Positions 1 through 6,156 of a DNA stretch of 10,175 bases are shown here, piece by piece. Every line of letters begins with the position of its first letter. Position 1 is the first letter of the stretch. Under the pieces are notes generated by a model, which was given only the letters and a program-made list of their open reading frames with translations, had not been told where the DNA came from and ran no database searches. A program made the translations under genes and the position numbers. Origin of the DNA: Actinomycetota bacterium (GTDB lineage: Bacteria; Actinomycetota; Actinomycetes; Nanopelagicales; Nanopelagicaceae); the NCBI GenBank assembly GCA_009706135.1, contig WLRX01000025.1:1-10175 (forward strand), read 5' to 3'.

Positions 1-293
1 ACGATTAGTGCAATTGGTGGGCATGCTAAGTCTTCAAGTGTTTCGGGCCACTCCTGTGTTGATGGGTAGATAAATTCTGAACCAGTTACTCCTATTTTTT
101 CTAATATCTGTTCCGCCGATGTTGAGCGAACCCTTGTAACAACTCGCTCATATTTGATTGGGTCATAACATTTGCCAATAATCCTCTCTACAACTGCGCC
201 TGCACCAATATCACTTATTTCTCGAGACCAAAAAGTTGAACCCCCTTCGATTGCGTCAAATAATCTGGCACGCGCTTCAATTTCTGTGCTCAC
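1..293 (-). CDS. dprA: DNA-processing protein DprA, N-terminal part (cut by window edge)
   Basis: The 97 visible residues match the N-terminal region of DprA. An Ala-Arg-Leu helix comes first (ARARLFDAIEGG), then a region with IGAGAVVERI, then an EWPETLEDLACPPIALIV segment like the family's 'D..WP..L..L..PP..L..G' entry into the Rossmann-like domain. In the family, DprA binds incoming single-stranded DNA and loads RecA during natural transformation. The ssDNA-binding Rossmann core lies off the window, so whether the gene is intact cannot be judged. The GTG start at 293-291 overlaps the comM stop in a GTGA. It is preceded by a good Shine-Dalgarno sequence (GAAGGGA, about 7 bases upstream, inside comM), which supports translational coupling. 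Its position directly after comM is the usual actinobacterial arrangement and strengthens the call. Confidence 0.85.
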   Translation of the reverse strand, partial: MSTEIEARARLFDAIEGGSTFWSREISDIGAGAVVERIIGKCYDPIKYERVVTRVRSTSAEQILEKIGVTGSEFIYPSTQEWPETLEDLACPPIALI

Positions 294-1801
294 ATTTCTA
301 TCCCTTCTCGTAATCCATGTGCTTCTTGTACATCTTCCAAGGTGGGACGGGGATGTCCCTTCATATCTGCAAGCGTCCAAGAAACACGCATCACCTTGTG
401 CAGACCGCGCGCTGTTAAGCGTTCGCGGTCGAGTTCATCGTGCAAAAAATTCATTGCACTTTTCTCGCTTTGGTAGGTAGTGCGCAGCGCACGGGAAGGA
501 ATTTGCGAATTCACTTTCCAGGATTCATGAGCGAATCGCGTTGCAGCCACTTCGCGTGCGGCAATGACACGTTCTCGAATGAGCGCACTTGATTCTCCAA
601 GTTCTGTACGCGCCATATCCACGCGGCCAACAGGATCTACTTGTACGCGCAAGTCAATACGATCCATGAGTGGACCAGATAGCTTTCCCAAATACCTGCG
701 TACCTGAATTGATGTGCATGTACACCCTCTGCCACGACCAGCAAATTTTCCGCATGGACATGGATTGGCAGCAAGAACTAACAAAAATCGAGCAGGAAAT
801 GTCATATTTCCAATTGAACGTGCGATGGAAATAGTCCCTGATTCAAGTGGTTGCCTGAGTGCATCTAATATTCCAGGGCCACATTCAGGTGCTTCATCAA
901 TAAATAAGACACCGTGATGAGCTAAAGAACATGCACCAGGTCTAATTACGTGCGAACCACCACCGACCATTGCAACGCGAGTGGCACTGTGATGGGGAGC
1001 GACAATCGGTGCGGTCAATGAAAGCGGTGAACGAGAAGTTAGAGCGCCGGCGATTGAATGCACCGCTGTTACTTCAAGTGCTTGATCAATTGTTAGTGGC
1101 GGCAAGATAGTAGGAATTCGATCGGCAATCATAGTTTTGCCCGCACCGGGTGGTCCTATGAGTAATAAATGATGTCCGCCAGTGGCTGCAATTTCGGCTG
1201 CACGACGGGCAAGTGGTTGGCCCGCAACGTCAGAAAAATCATATGCATCATCTACGTCAAAGTGCAGATCTAATTCGGGATGTTCTTCACGAGTACCTGT
1301 GCGCAACCAACGCAGTACCTCATTTAAATGCGACATTCCAATTACTTTCATATGAGTCATGAGTTCTGCTTCAGCCAAGTTTTCTAGTGGCACAACTGCT
1401 GTTAATACACCCGCGCCATAAGCGGCAATAAGTGAAGGCAGGACTCCCCGTATAGATCGAATAGCTCCATCTAATGCGAGTTCACCTAGAAAAACAGTAT
1501 CTGCATGAGATTGATTAGGAATAGTTCCGTTAGCAGCGAGTAATGCAATTGCAATGGATAAATCAAAGCTAGAACCACTCTTGGGTAACCAAGCTGGCGA
1601 TAATGAAACGGTGACTTTTTTGTTTGGCCATGTTTCTAAGCAATTAACGAGGGCTGCGCGCACTCGATCACGTGATTCAGAGAGCGCGGTATCGGGCAAT
1701 CCCAAGAGTGCATACATTGGTAAGCCATCGGCGATATCTGCCTCAACAGTTACAAGTGAGCCTGACAAACCTTGTAATGCAATTGCATAACACTGACCCA
1801 A
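290..1801 (-). CDS. comM: ComM/YifB family Mg-chelatase-like AAA+ ATPase
   Basis: A protein of 503 residues, the normal family length. The N-terminal part (about 1-170) is the Lon-S5-like domain, with the typical VEADIADGLP and LGLPDTAL..SRDRVRAA blocks. The AAA+ domain follows: Walker A GPPGAGKT at 216-223, Walker B VLFIDE at 298-303, a NPCPCGK...GCTC cysteine cluster (Cys348, 350, 360, 362) and a LMDRIDL block near 379-384. The Mg-chelatase C-terminal helical domain closes the protein (RGLHKVMRVSWTLADM). ComM is known as a hexameric helicase driving branch migration of transforming DNA, which fits the adjacent dprA. The start is not obvious: homologues begin just before the 'YAIALQGL' block, and the only plausible codon there is TTG at 1801-1799, two bases past the yraN stop. 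There is no Shine-Dalgarno sequence, so translation probably continues from yraN. An in-frame CTG at 1807 is a weaker alternative. Confidence 0.92.
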   Translation of the reverse strand: MGQCYAIALQGLSGSLVTVEADIADGLPMYALLGLPDTALSESRDRVRAALVNCLETWPNKKVTVSLSPAWLPKSGSSFDLSIAIALLAANGTIPNQSHADTVFLGELALDGAIRSIRGVLPSLIAAYGAGVLTAVVPLENLAEAELMTHMKVIGMSHLNEVLRWLRTGTREEHPELDLHFDVDDAYDFSDVAGQPLARRAAEIAATGGHHLLLIGPPGAGKTMIADRIPTILPPLTIDQALEVTAVHSIAGALTSRSPLSLTAPIVAPHHSATRVAMVGGGSHVIRPGACSLAHHGVLFIDEAPECGPGILDALRQPLESGTISIARSIGNMTFPARFLLVLAANPCPCGKFAGRGRGCTCTSIQVRRYLGKLSGPLMDRIDLRVQVDPVGRVDMARTELGESSALIRERVIAAREVAATRFAHESWKVNSQIPSRALRTTYQSEKSAMNFLHDELDRERLTARGLHKVMRVSWTLADMKGHPRPTLEDVQEAHGLREGIEM

Positions 1802-1803
1802 GC

Positions 1804-2181
1804 TCAGAGCACACCAGCGCGATATTCGATTGTAAATGTTCCATCTGCTGCAGTTAAAACCGCAGCTACATCGATGGAGTAATCGCATCCAAAACACTTA
1901 TGAGTTGCCAGCCATGCGAGTGCCAAACGTTGCATACGATGGGCTTTTTCATTATTAATTGCTTCGAATGGGTGTCCAAAGGCAATAGATGATCGAGTCT
2001 TGACTTCAATGAAAGAAAAAACACCCTTAGGCGACAACGCAACTATGTCTATTTCACCTTCACGAATGCGCCAATTACGTTCGATAACTTCATAGTGCTG
2101 TGCCAGTAAGTACTCAGAGACTTTTTCTTCGCCAAAGGCGCCGATACTTTTATTACTGTTCTTCTTTGTGGACTCATTCAT
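1804..2181 (-). CDS. yraN: YraN / UPF0102 family nuclease-fold protein
   Basis: A protein of 125 residues, usual for UPF0102. It has the family landmarks: GAFGEEKVSEYL near 14-25, RNWRIREGEIDIVA near 35-48, and FIEVKTRSS near 57-65. The acidic and lysine residues (Glu43, Asp45, Glu59, Lys61) form the E/D-x-x-x-EVK pattern of the PD-(D/E)xK-like restriction-endonuclease fold. The biochemical role is not firmly established; the recurrent neighbourhood with rnhB, comM and dprA suggests nucleic-acid processing. The ATG start at 2181 gives the conserved length. The gene follows rnhB after 60 bases, the widest gap within the rplS-dprA run, and comM starts two bases after its stop. Confidence 0.9.
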   Translation of the reverse strand: MNESTKKNSNKSIGAFGEEKVSEYLLAQHYEVIERNWRIREGEIDIVALSPKGVFSFIEVKTRSSIAFGHPFEAINNEKAHRMQRLALAWLATHKCFGCDYSIDVAAVLTAADGTFTIEYRAGVL

Positions 2182-2190
2182 AATCTGAAC

Positions 2191-2196
2191 AGAATA
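2191..2196 (-). promoter_or_regulatory. possible -10 element (TATTCT) before yraN
   Basis: On the minus strand TATTCT fits the TANNNT -10 pattern and ends 9 bases before the yraN ATG. That would give a 5' leader of about 2-3 bases. No good -35 is visible and the surrounding 60-base gap (2182-2241) is AT-rich, so this may be chance. I see no clear terminator hairpin in this gap. Confidence 0.25.
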
Positions 2197-2241
2197 AATA
2201 TGTGAGCCGACTACATTGCACTTACTTAATGAATATGTGAA

Positions 2242-2856
2242 TTAAGCCTTCTTGTTGATAAGGGCTGCAATATTTGAAAATGAACGTCTATGTTCTATGC
2301 ACGGACCATAAGCATTCAGGGCTTTGGTGTGCGAAGCAGTGATATAGCCCTTGTGCTTGGCAAAACCATATTCTGGAAAAGTAGTATCTAACTCACGCAT
2401 AATTCGATCACGAGTTACCTTGGCAATAATCGAAGCAGCACTAATGCAGTGCGCTACTTGATCACCTTTCCAAACGGCTAGGTTTGCAATACCAAGTCCA
2501 TCGACTGCATATCCATCAGTTAAAACATATGCCGGAGTTATTGATAAACCCTGTACCGCTCTACGCATTCCATCTAAATTGGCAGCGTGTACTCCCCGTG
2601 AATCTACTTCTGCAGCGGGCACAATGATCGCTGAAATAGCCGCGGCCGTTTTAATTAGTAACTCATATAAATCTTCTCGCTCTTTTTCACTCACATCTTT
2701 TGAATCACGTACAGCTGCCAAATCTTCGGCAAATGGATCATGCAAAATGACAGATGCGATAACTAATGGTCCTGCGCATGCACCGCGTCCTGCTTCATCT
2801 ACGCCAGCAAGAGGCGATATTCCTGCATCGATTAATTGTGACTCGATTGCAGCCAT
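2242..2856 (-). CDS. rnhB: Ribonuclease HII
   Basis: A protein of 204 residues with all the hallmarks of RNase HII, which cuts RNA in RNA/DNA hybrids and removes single ribonucleotides misincorporated into DNA. The GVDEAGRG block carries Asp20 and Glu21. Asp114 (VLTDGY) and Asp132 (KGD) complete the DEDD metal-binding set, with the usual 18-residue spacing between the last two. The CISAASIIAKVTRDR block and the C-terminal YG..KHKGY segment are also present. I chose the ATG at 2856; a TTG directly before it (2859) would add one residue. The gene starts 7 bases after the lepB stop with no clear Shine-Dalgarno sequence, so translation is probably coupled to lepB. Confidence 0.95.
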   Translation of the reverse strand: MAAIESQLIDAGISPLAGVDEAGRGACAGPLVIASVILHDPFAEDLAAVRDSKDVSEKEREDLYELLIKTAAAISAIIVPAAEVDSRGVHAANLDGMRRAVQGLSITPAYVLTDGYAVDGLGIANLAVWKGDQVAHCISAASIIAKVTRDRIMRELDTTFPEYGFAKHKGYITASHTKALNAYGPCIEHRRSFSNIAALINKKA

Positions 2857-2863
2857 CAAAAAC

Positions 2864-3514
2864 TTATTTCAAAACAGGTACTGAAGGAATAATTTTGGCA
2901 TTACCAAATGGCCACAACACTCCAAATACTCGACCAGTCACACGAGAAAGTGGAACTTGACCTTTGTTGATGTCATCTTGGTGATAACGTGAATCAGCGC
3001 TAGCTCCTCGATGATCACCCATTACCCAGATTTTTCCTGGATCTACTGTGATATCAAATGTCATATCGCTCGGGTTGTTACCTTTAAAAATATATGGCTC
3101 ATCCACTGCTGTGCCATTAATCGTTAATTTCTTATCTGTGCAGCACACAATGCGATCTCCAGCGATACCGATTACGCGCTTAACCAAATACTGCTTGGCA
3201 GGATTTGGTAGCACGCCAACTAGAACCAAGGCGTCTTTGAATTTGCTCTTAATTGTGGATTGCGATGAATCATCAACTCCTGGCAACCACGAATCGGGAT
3301 CACGAAATACGACCACATCCCCGCGATTGATCTTGCCGGATACAAATGGAATCTTATTTACTGCTACGCGATCATTAATCTGAAGTGTGTTCTCCATCGA
3401 ACCTGAAGGAATATAGAAAAATTGAACAAGAAAAGATTTAATAAATAGAGAGACCACAAGGGCAACAACAACAAGTATTGGGAGCTCCCGAAGGAGAGAT
3501 CCCTTGCGAAACAT
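2864..3514 (-). CDS. lepB: Signal peptidase I
   Basis: A protein of 216 residues: membrane-anchored type I leader peptidase, which cleaves Sec and Tat signal peptides outside the membrane. A single N-terminal transmembrane helix (about 11-30, LPILVVVALVVSLF) follows a short basic cytoplasmic start. The catalytic serine is Ser39 in IPSGSMENTL, the general-base lysine is Lys112 in YLVKRVIGIAGD, and box E is GDHR...ADSR near 166-176. All catalytic boxes are intact. The ATG at 3514 lies 10 bases after the rplS stop. The frame stays open further upstream (to about 3586), but that part is a low-complexity Leu/Lys stretch antisense-phased to the rplS tail, so I exclude it. No clear Shine-Dalgarno sequence is seen; co-transcription with rplS is likely and typical of Actinobacteria. 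Confidence 0.93.
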   Translation of the reverse strand: MFRKGSLLRELPILVVVALVVSLFIKSFLVQFFYIPSGSMENTLQINDRVAVNKIPFVSGKINRGDVVVFRDPDSWLPGVDDSSQSTIKSKFKDALVLVGVLPNPAKQYLVKRVIGIAGDRIVCCTDKKLTINGTAVDEPYIFKGNNPSDMTFDITVDPGKIWVMGDHRGASADSRYHQDDINKGQVPLSRVTGRVFGVLWPFGNAKIIPSVPVLK

Positions 3515-3524
3515 GTCTGAAAAC

Positions 3525-4052
3525 TTATGCTTGTTCGGTTGGTGTTTCTTCGGCAGCAACTTCTTCAACAGGTGCTTCAACAGCAACTTCTGCTACTGGA
3601 GTTTCTACAACCTCTTCAACAACTGTCTCTGCAACAACGGCTGCAGCAACCGCTACAGGAACGATTGGTTCTGGAGTTGAAAGGATTCCGTCGCCGTAAC
3701 CTTCAATGCCATCGCGCTTTTCGCGAATCTTTGCAGCCTTGCCGCGAAGATCACGTAGGTAATACAACTTGGCGCGACGTACATCGCCTTTCTTAACAAG
3801 TTCGATTTTTTCAATAACTGGAGTGTGCACTGGGAAAGTACGTTCTACTCCAACACCGTAAGAAACTTTACGGATTGTAAAAGTTTCGCGGACGCCATCA
3901 CCTTGACGACGCATAACGATTCCTTGGAAGACCTGAATACGGCTCTTGCTGCCTTCGATAACGCGTACGTGAATCTTGAGCTCATCACCAGCACGAAATT
4001 GTGGGATGTCTTTTCGCAGCGATGCTGCATCTACGGCGTCAAGTACGTTCAT
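3525..4052 (-). CDS. rplS: 50S ribosomal protein L19 with acidic C-terminal extension
   Basis: Residues 1 to about 117 are a complete L19: an N-terminal segment [19 protein letters not shown], then [33 protein letters not shown], and [20 protein letters not shown]19 binds 23S rRNA at the 30S-50S interface. The protein then continues for about 55 residues (about 120-175) as a low-complexity tail rich in Val, Ala, Glu and Pro with no recognisable domain. Typical bacterial L19 is about 115 residues. The ATG at 4052 is fixed by homology and by a strong Shine-Dalgarno sequence (GAGGAAA, 5-6 bases upstream). It heads the lepB-rnhB-yraN-comM-dprA run. The usual upstream partners rpsP, rimM and trmD are not adjacent here; an IMPase-family gene is there instead. 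Confidence 0.96.
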   Translation of the reverse strand: MNVLDAVDAASLRKDIPQFRAGDELKIHVRVIEGSKSRIQVFQGIVMRRQGDGVRETFTIRKVSYGVGVERTFPVHTPVIEKIELVKKGDVRRAKLYYLRDLRGKAAKIREKRDGIEGYGDGILSTPEPIVPVAVAAAVVAETVVEEVVETPVAEVAVEAPVEEVAAEETPTEQA

Positions 4053-4056
4053 GATT

Positions 4057-4063
4057 TCCTCAG
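4057..4063 (-). promoter_or_regulatory. Shine-Dalgarno sequence of rplS
   Basis: The minus strand reads CTGAGGA here, followed by AATC and the ATG at 4052. With the dprA site it is one of only two clear Shine-Dalgarno sequences I found before the start codons in this window, so it decides the L19 start. Confidence 0.7.
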
Positions 4064-4078
4064 CTAATTCGAATATCG

Positions 4079-4094
4079 GTACAGAGTGCTGTAC
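4079..4094 (-). promoter_or_regulatory. hairpin in the rplS 5' leader
   Basis: A perfect 6-bp inverted repeat with a 4-base loop: GTACAG-CACT-CTGTAC on the minus strand. It lies between the predicted rplS transcription start (about 4097) and the Shine-Dalgarno sequence, ending about 16 bases before the latter. It could be a regulatory leader structure for L19 synthesis. Structured L19 leaders are known in some other bacteria, but I do not recognise this as one of those. Confidence 0.4.
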
Positions 4095-4103
4095 AGGTGT
4101 CGT

Positions 4104-4132
4104 ATCTTGCCACATGAGCGTGGCCAAGTGAA
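4104..4132 (-). promoter_or_regulatory. predicted rplS promoter
   Basis: On the minus strand: -35 TTCACT (4132-4127, 4 of 6 matches to TTGACA), a 17-base spacer, and -10 CAAGAT (4109-4104). Transcription would start near 4097, giving a leader of about 45 bases that holds a hairpin and the Shine-Dalgarno site. This is the best-formed promoter in the window, as expected for a ribosomal-protein operon. Confidence 0.5.
4106..4128 (-). repeat. inverted repeat between the IMPase gene and rplS
   Basis: On the minus strand CTTGGCCAC-GCTCAT-GTGGCAAG forms 8 base pairs with one bulged G. It begins about 10 bases after the IMPase stop codon and has no T-run after it, so it is not a classical rho-independent terminator. 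It lies across the spacer and -10 of the predicted rplS promoter, so it could be an operator, a weak terminator, or chance. Confidence 0.4.
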
Positions 4133-4138
4133 AATCGG

Positions 4139-4903
4139 CTACAGGCCGAGCGTATTTTTCAGGATTTGGTGAAGGTGTGGACCCGCTACCAAAGTGAAGT
4201 TCTGCCCACCGATTTCGTGCTGGCTCATGATGGCTCCAGCCTCCCGGGCAATTAATCCTCCAGCTGCAATATCCCACTCATGTAATCCAGATTCAAAATA
4301 GGCATCAACATTTCCTGCGCCAACAAAACATAAATCAACAGCTGCCGCACCATTGCGTCGTATATCTCTCATTTGCGGAAGTAACTTATTTATAAAATCT
4401 AATTGCAGCGCACGCTTTTCAGGTTCGTAGGCAAAACCAGTTGCAAGCATTGTTCGATTTAATTCAACGGGATCATTGCACTGTAATTTCTTACCATTAT
4501 GAAATGCTCCGCCATCACGCGTAGCCCACCAGATGGAATTAAGAGTTGGACAAACAACGACACCTGCCACAACTCCATCTTTATCTTTTGCAGCTATAGA
4601 AACATTCCACCCAGGTATTCCGTAGAAATAATTAACTGTTCCATCGAGTGGATCAATAACCCATGTGATTCCTGATGTTGAAGTCCTATCCGCACCTTCT
4701 TCGCCAATAATTCCATCGTTCGGACGTTCGGCAAGTATCGATGAAACAATAAGTGATTCGCTGGCCTTATCCATCTGAGTGACGATGTCTACATCACTAG
4801 ATTTTGTAGAAACTTCTAACACGTCAGGACGAGCGCTCAATAACTCAGCCGCCTTTTTTCCTACGCGTAAGGCGATATCTAATAACTCGGCTTTATCGCT
4901 CAT
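4139..4903 (-). CDS. Inositol monophosphatase family protein
   Basis: A protein of 254 residues, full length for the family. The Mg2+-binding motifs are intact: GEEG (Glu68/Glu69), [12 protein letters not shown] (Asp84, Asp87, Thr89) and EWDIAAG (Asp211). Family members hydrolyse small phosphomonoesters such as inositol-1-phosphate, histidinol phosphate (HisN type) or PAP. The sequence does not let me choose; in Actinobacteria both inositol and histidinol phosphatases fall here. The ATG at 4903 has no Shine-Dalgarno sequence, but a -10-like TAGACT lies 7 bases upstream, suggesting a leaderless mRNA. It is divergent from the MFS transporter gene across 26 bases and lies 86 bases upstream of rplS on the same strand. 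Confidence 0.9.
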   Translation of the reverse strand: MSDKAELLDIALRVGKKAAELLSARPDVLEVSTKSSDVDIVTQMDKASESLIVSSILAERPNDGIIGEEGADRTSTSGITWVIDPLDGTVNYFYGIPGWNVSIAAKDKDGVVAGVVVCPTLNSIWWATRDGGAFHNGKKLQCNDPVELNRTMLATGFAYEPEKRALQLDFINKLLPQMRDIRRNGAAAVDLCFVGAGNVDAYFESGLHEWDIAAGGLIAREAGAIMSQHEIGGQNFTLVAGPHLHQILKNTLGL

Positions 4904-4910
4904 AGGCTTG

Positions 4911-4916
4911 AGTCTA
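4911..4916 (-). promoter_or_regulatory. -10-like element for the IMPase gene
   Basis: The minus strand reads TAGACT (TANNNT type), followed by 7 bases (CAAGCCT) and the ATG at 4903. This spacing places the transcription start at or next to the start codon. It is the left arm of a palindrome whose right arm serves the opposite gene. No convincing -35 is seen. Confidence 0.5.
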
Positions 4917-4917
4917 A

Positions 4918-4923
4918 TAGACT
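4918..4923 (+). promoter_or_regulatory. -10-like element for the MFS gene
   Basis: TAGACT on the plus strand, followed by 6 bases (GCGACC) and the ATG at 4930, so transcription would start on the A of ATG. It is the right arm of the AGTCTA-A-TAGACT palindrome. No convincing -35 is seen. Confidence 0.5.
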
Positions 4924-4929
4924 GCGACC

Positions 4930-6156
4930 ATGCTTAAGGCCTACGGAACTCTTCTGCGCATACCTGGTGGATTTAAGTTCTCCACGGCAGGCTTTATTGG
5001 ACGAATGCCAATTGCAATGGACTCATTGGCAATTATTTTTGTAGTGGTTGCGGCCACAGATTCTTATGCACTTGCTGGAGCTCTCACGGCCGTTGGTTCC
5101 ATTGTGGTTGGAGCAGCTGAAGTTTTCTGGTCACGCAAAGCAGATCAACGTGGACAAGCAAAAATCCTTCGAATTGCTGTGCCAGTTCGCATAATCGCTT
5201 TCTTACTCTTTGTACTACTTGTTTCTAAAGATGCTCCCGTGTGGACCTGGTTTGTTTCTCTGATTGCCGCAGAATCAACGGCAATCAGTGCTGGTGGAAT
5301 GGTCCGTAGAAGATGGCTGCACATTTTAAAAAATAATCCAGAGAACAGTGATGGGCACCTCGTCAATACTGCCTATTCCTGGGAAGCGATGGTCGATGAG
5401 TTTGTTTTTATTATCGGACCCGTAGTTGCAACAACGTGCGCCGTAAAGATTGCACCATCAGCAGGAATTTTAGCGGGTCTAATTTTCTTGGCTATTGGCT
5501 TACCTTCACTGGCAGCCATGAAATCAACAGAACCACCAGCTGAACCAATGGATGAACAAGAACCACATCCGCCAATTCTTAAGAATCGAATTGTGCAATC
5601 CATTGTTTTCCCTTGTGCACTCTTGGGAGGATTCTTTGGCGCTGTTGGAATAACAGTTGTTGGTTTTGCGGAAGAAAAAAATCATCCCGAATCTACGGGT
5701 TGGTTGCTGGCTATTTGGGCAGTTGGTAGCGCAGTTGCAGCACTTGTAAATGGCGCAATCAAGTTTAAATCTGCACATGCAACTAGATTTTTAATTTATT
5801 TAGTAGGACTCACAATTGGAACACTTCCACTTCTTTTCACACAAACAATCACCGCTCTAGCAGTTGCGCTATTCGTCAATGGCTTATTTATTGCACCCCT
5901 AATTGTTAATGCATACGGAACAGTTGAAAACGCTGTGCCTGCAGGACAAATTACTGAAGCACTCACATGGGTTATTGCCGGCATGCCATTGGGCGGTGCA
6001 ATTTCGAGTGCACTTGCAGGAGTGATCATCGACCACTCTGGAGCGCAGATGGCGTTTTGGGTTCCTCTTGGCTTTATGTTCGCCGCAATCGCGACAACAC
6101 TGCCGTACCTCTCAACTTATCGAGCCGCCATCGGTTACGCTCGCCCTCGTGACTGA
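4930..6156 (+). CDS. Major facilitator superfamily transporter
   Basis: A protein of 408 residues with about 12 hydrophobic helices in two halves, roughly 17-41, 46-66, 79-99, 104-122, 152-172, 176-196, then 223-245, 256-276, 283-303, 307-330, 344-368 and 372-392. A hydrophilic central loop rich in Pro and Glu (about 198-219) separates them, as in MFS proteins. A motif-A-like SRKADQRGQ lies between helices 2 and 3. The substrate cannot be read from the sequence; a drug or metabolite exporter is possible. The ATG at 4930 appears leaderless. The 3' end overlaps sepH by 8 bases, so the two are probably co-expressed. Confidence 0.85.
   Translation: MLKAYGTLLRIPGGFKFSTAGFIGRMPIAMDSLAIIFVVVAATDSYALAGALTAVGSIVVGAAEVFWSRKADQRGQAKILRIAVPVRIIAFLLFVLLVSKDAPVWTWFVSLIAAESTAISAGGMVRRRWLHILKNNPENSDGHLVNTAYSWEAMVDEFVFIIGPVVATTCAVKIAPSAGILAGLIFLAIGLPSLAAMKSTEPPAEPMDEQEPHPPILKNRIVQSIVFPCALLGGFFGAVGITVVGFAEEKNHPESTGWLLAIWAVGSAVAALVNGAIKFKSAHATRFLIYLVGLTIGTLPLLFTQTITALAVALFVNGLFIAPLIVNAYGTVENAVPAGQITEALTWVIAGMPLGGAISSALAGVIIDHSGAQMAFWVPLGFMFAAIATTLPYLSTYRAAIGYARPRD

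Noticed and set aside
3515..3586. Longer signal peptidase start adding about 24 Leu/Lys/His-rich residues
   Set aside because: This part overlaps the rplS tail and reflects its triplet bias; homologues and the TM position fit the ATG at 3514.
3527..3796. Gln/Leu-rich open frame on the plus strand and Ser/Thr/Ala-rich frame at 3478-3699
   Set aside because: Both are antisense shadows of the repetitive tail of rplS; their odd composition comes from GAA/GTT/GCA triplets read on the other strand, and neither has a start signal.
4053..4277. Upstream in-frame extension of L19
   Set aside because: It crosses the promoter, leader hairpin and Shine-Dalgarno sequence and reads antisense-free shadow of the IMPase gene end; L19 homology begins at the ATG at 4052.
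6068..6148. Longer sepH start inside the MFS gene
   Set aside because: These residues (Ser/Gln/Arg-rich) do not resemble the SepH N-terminus, which begins at the GTG at 6149.
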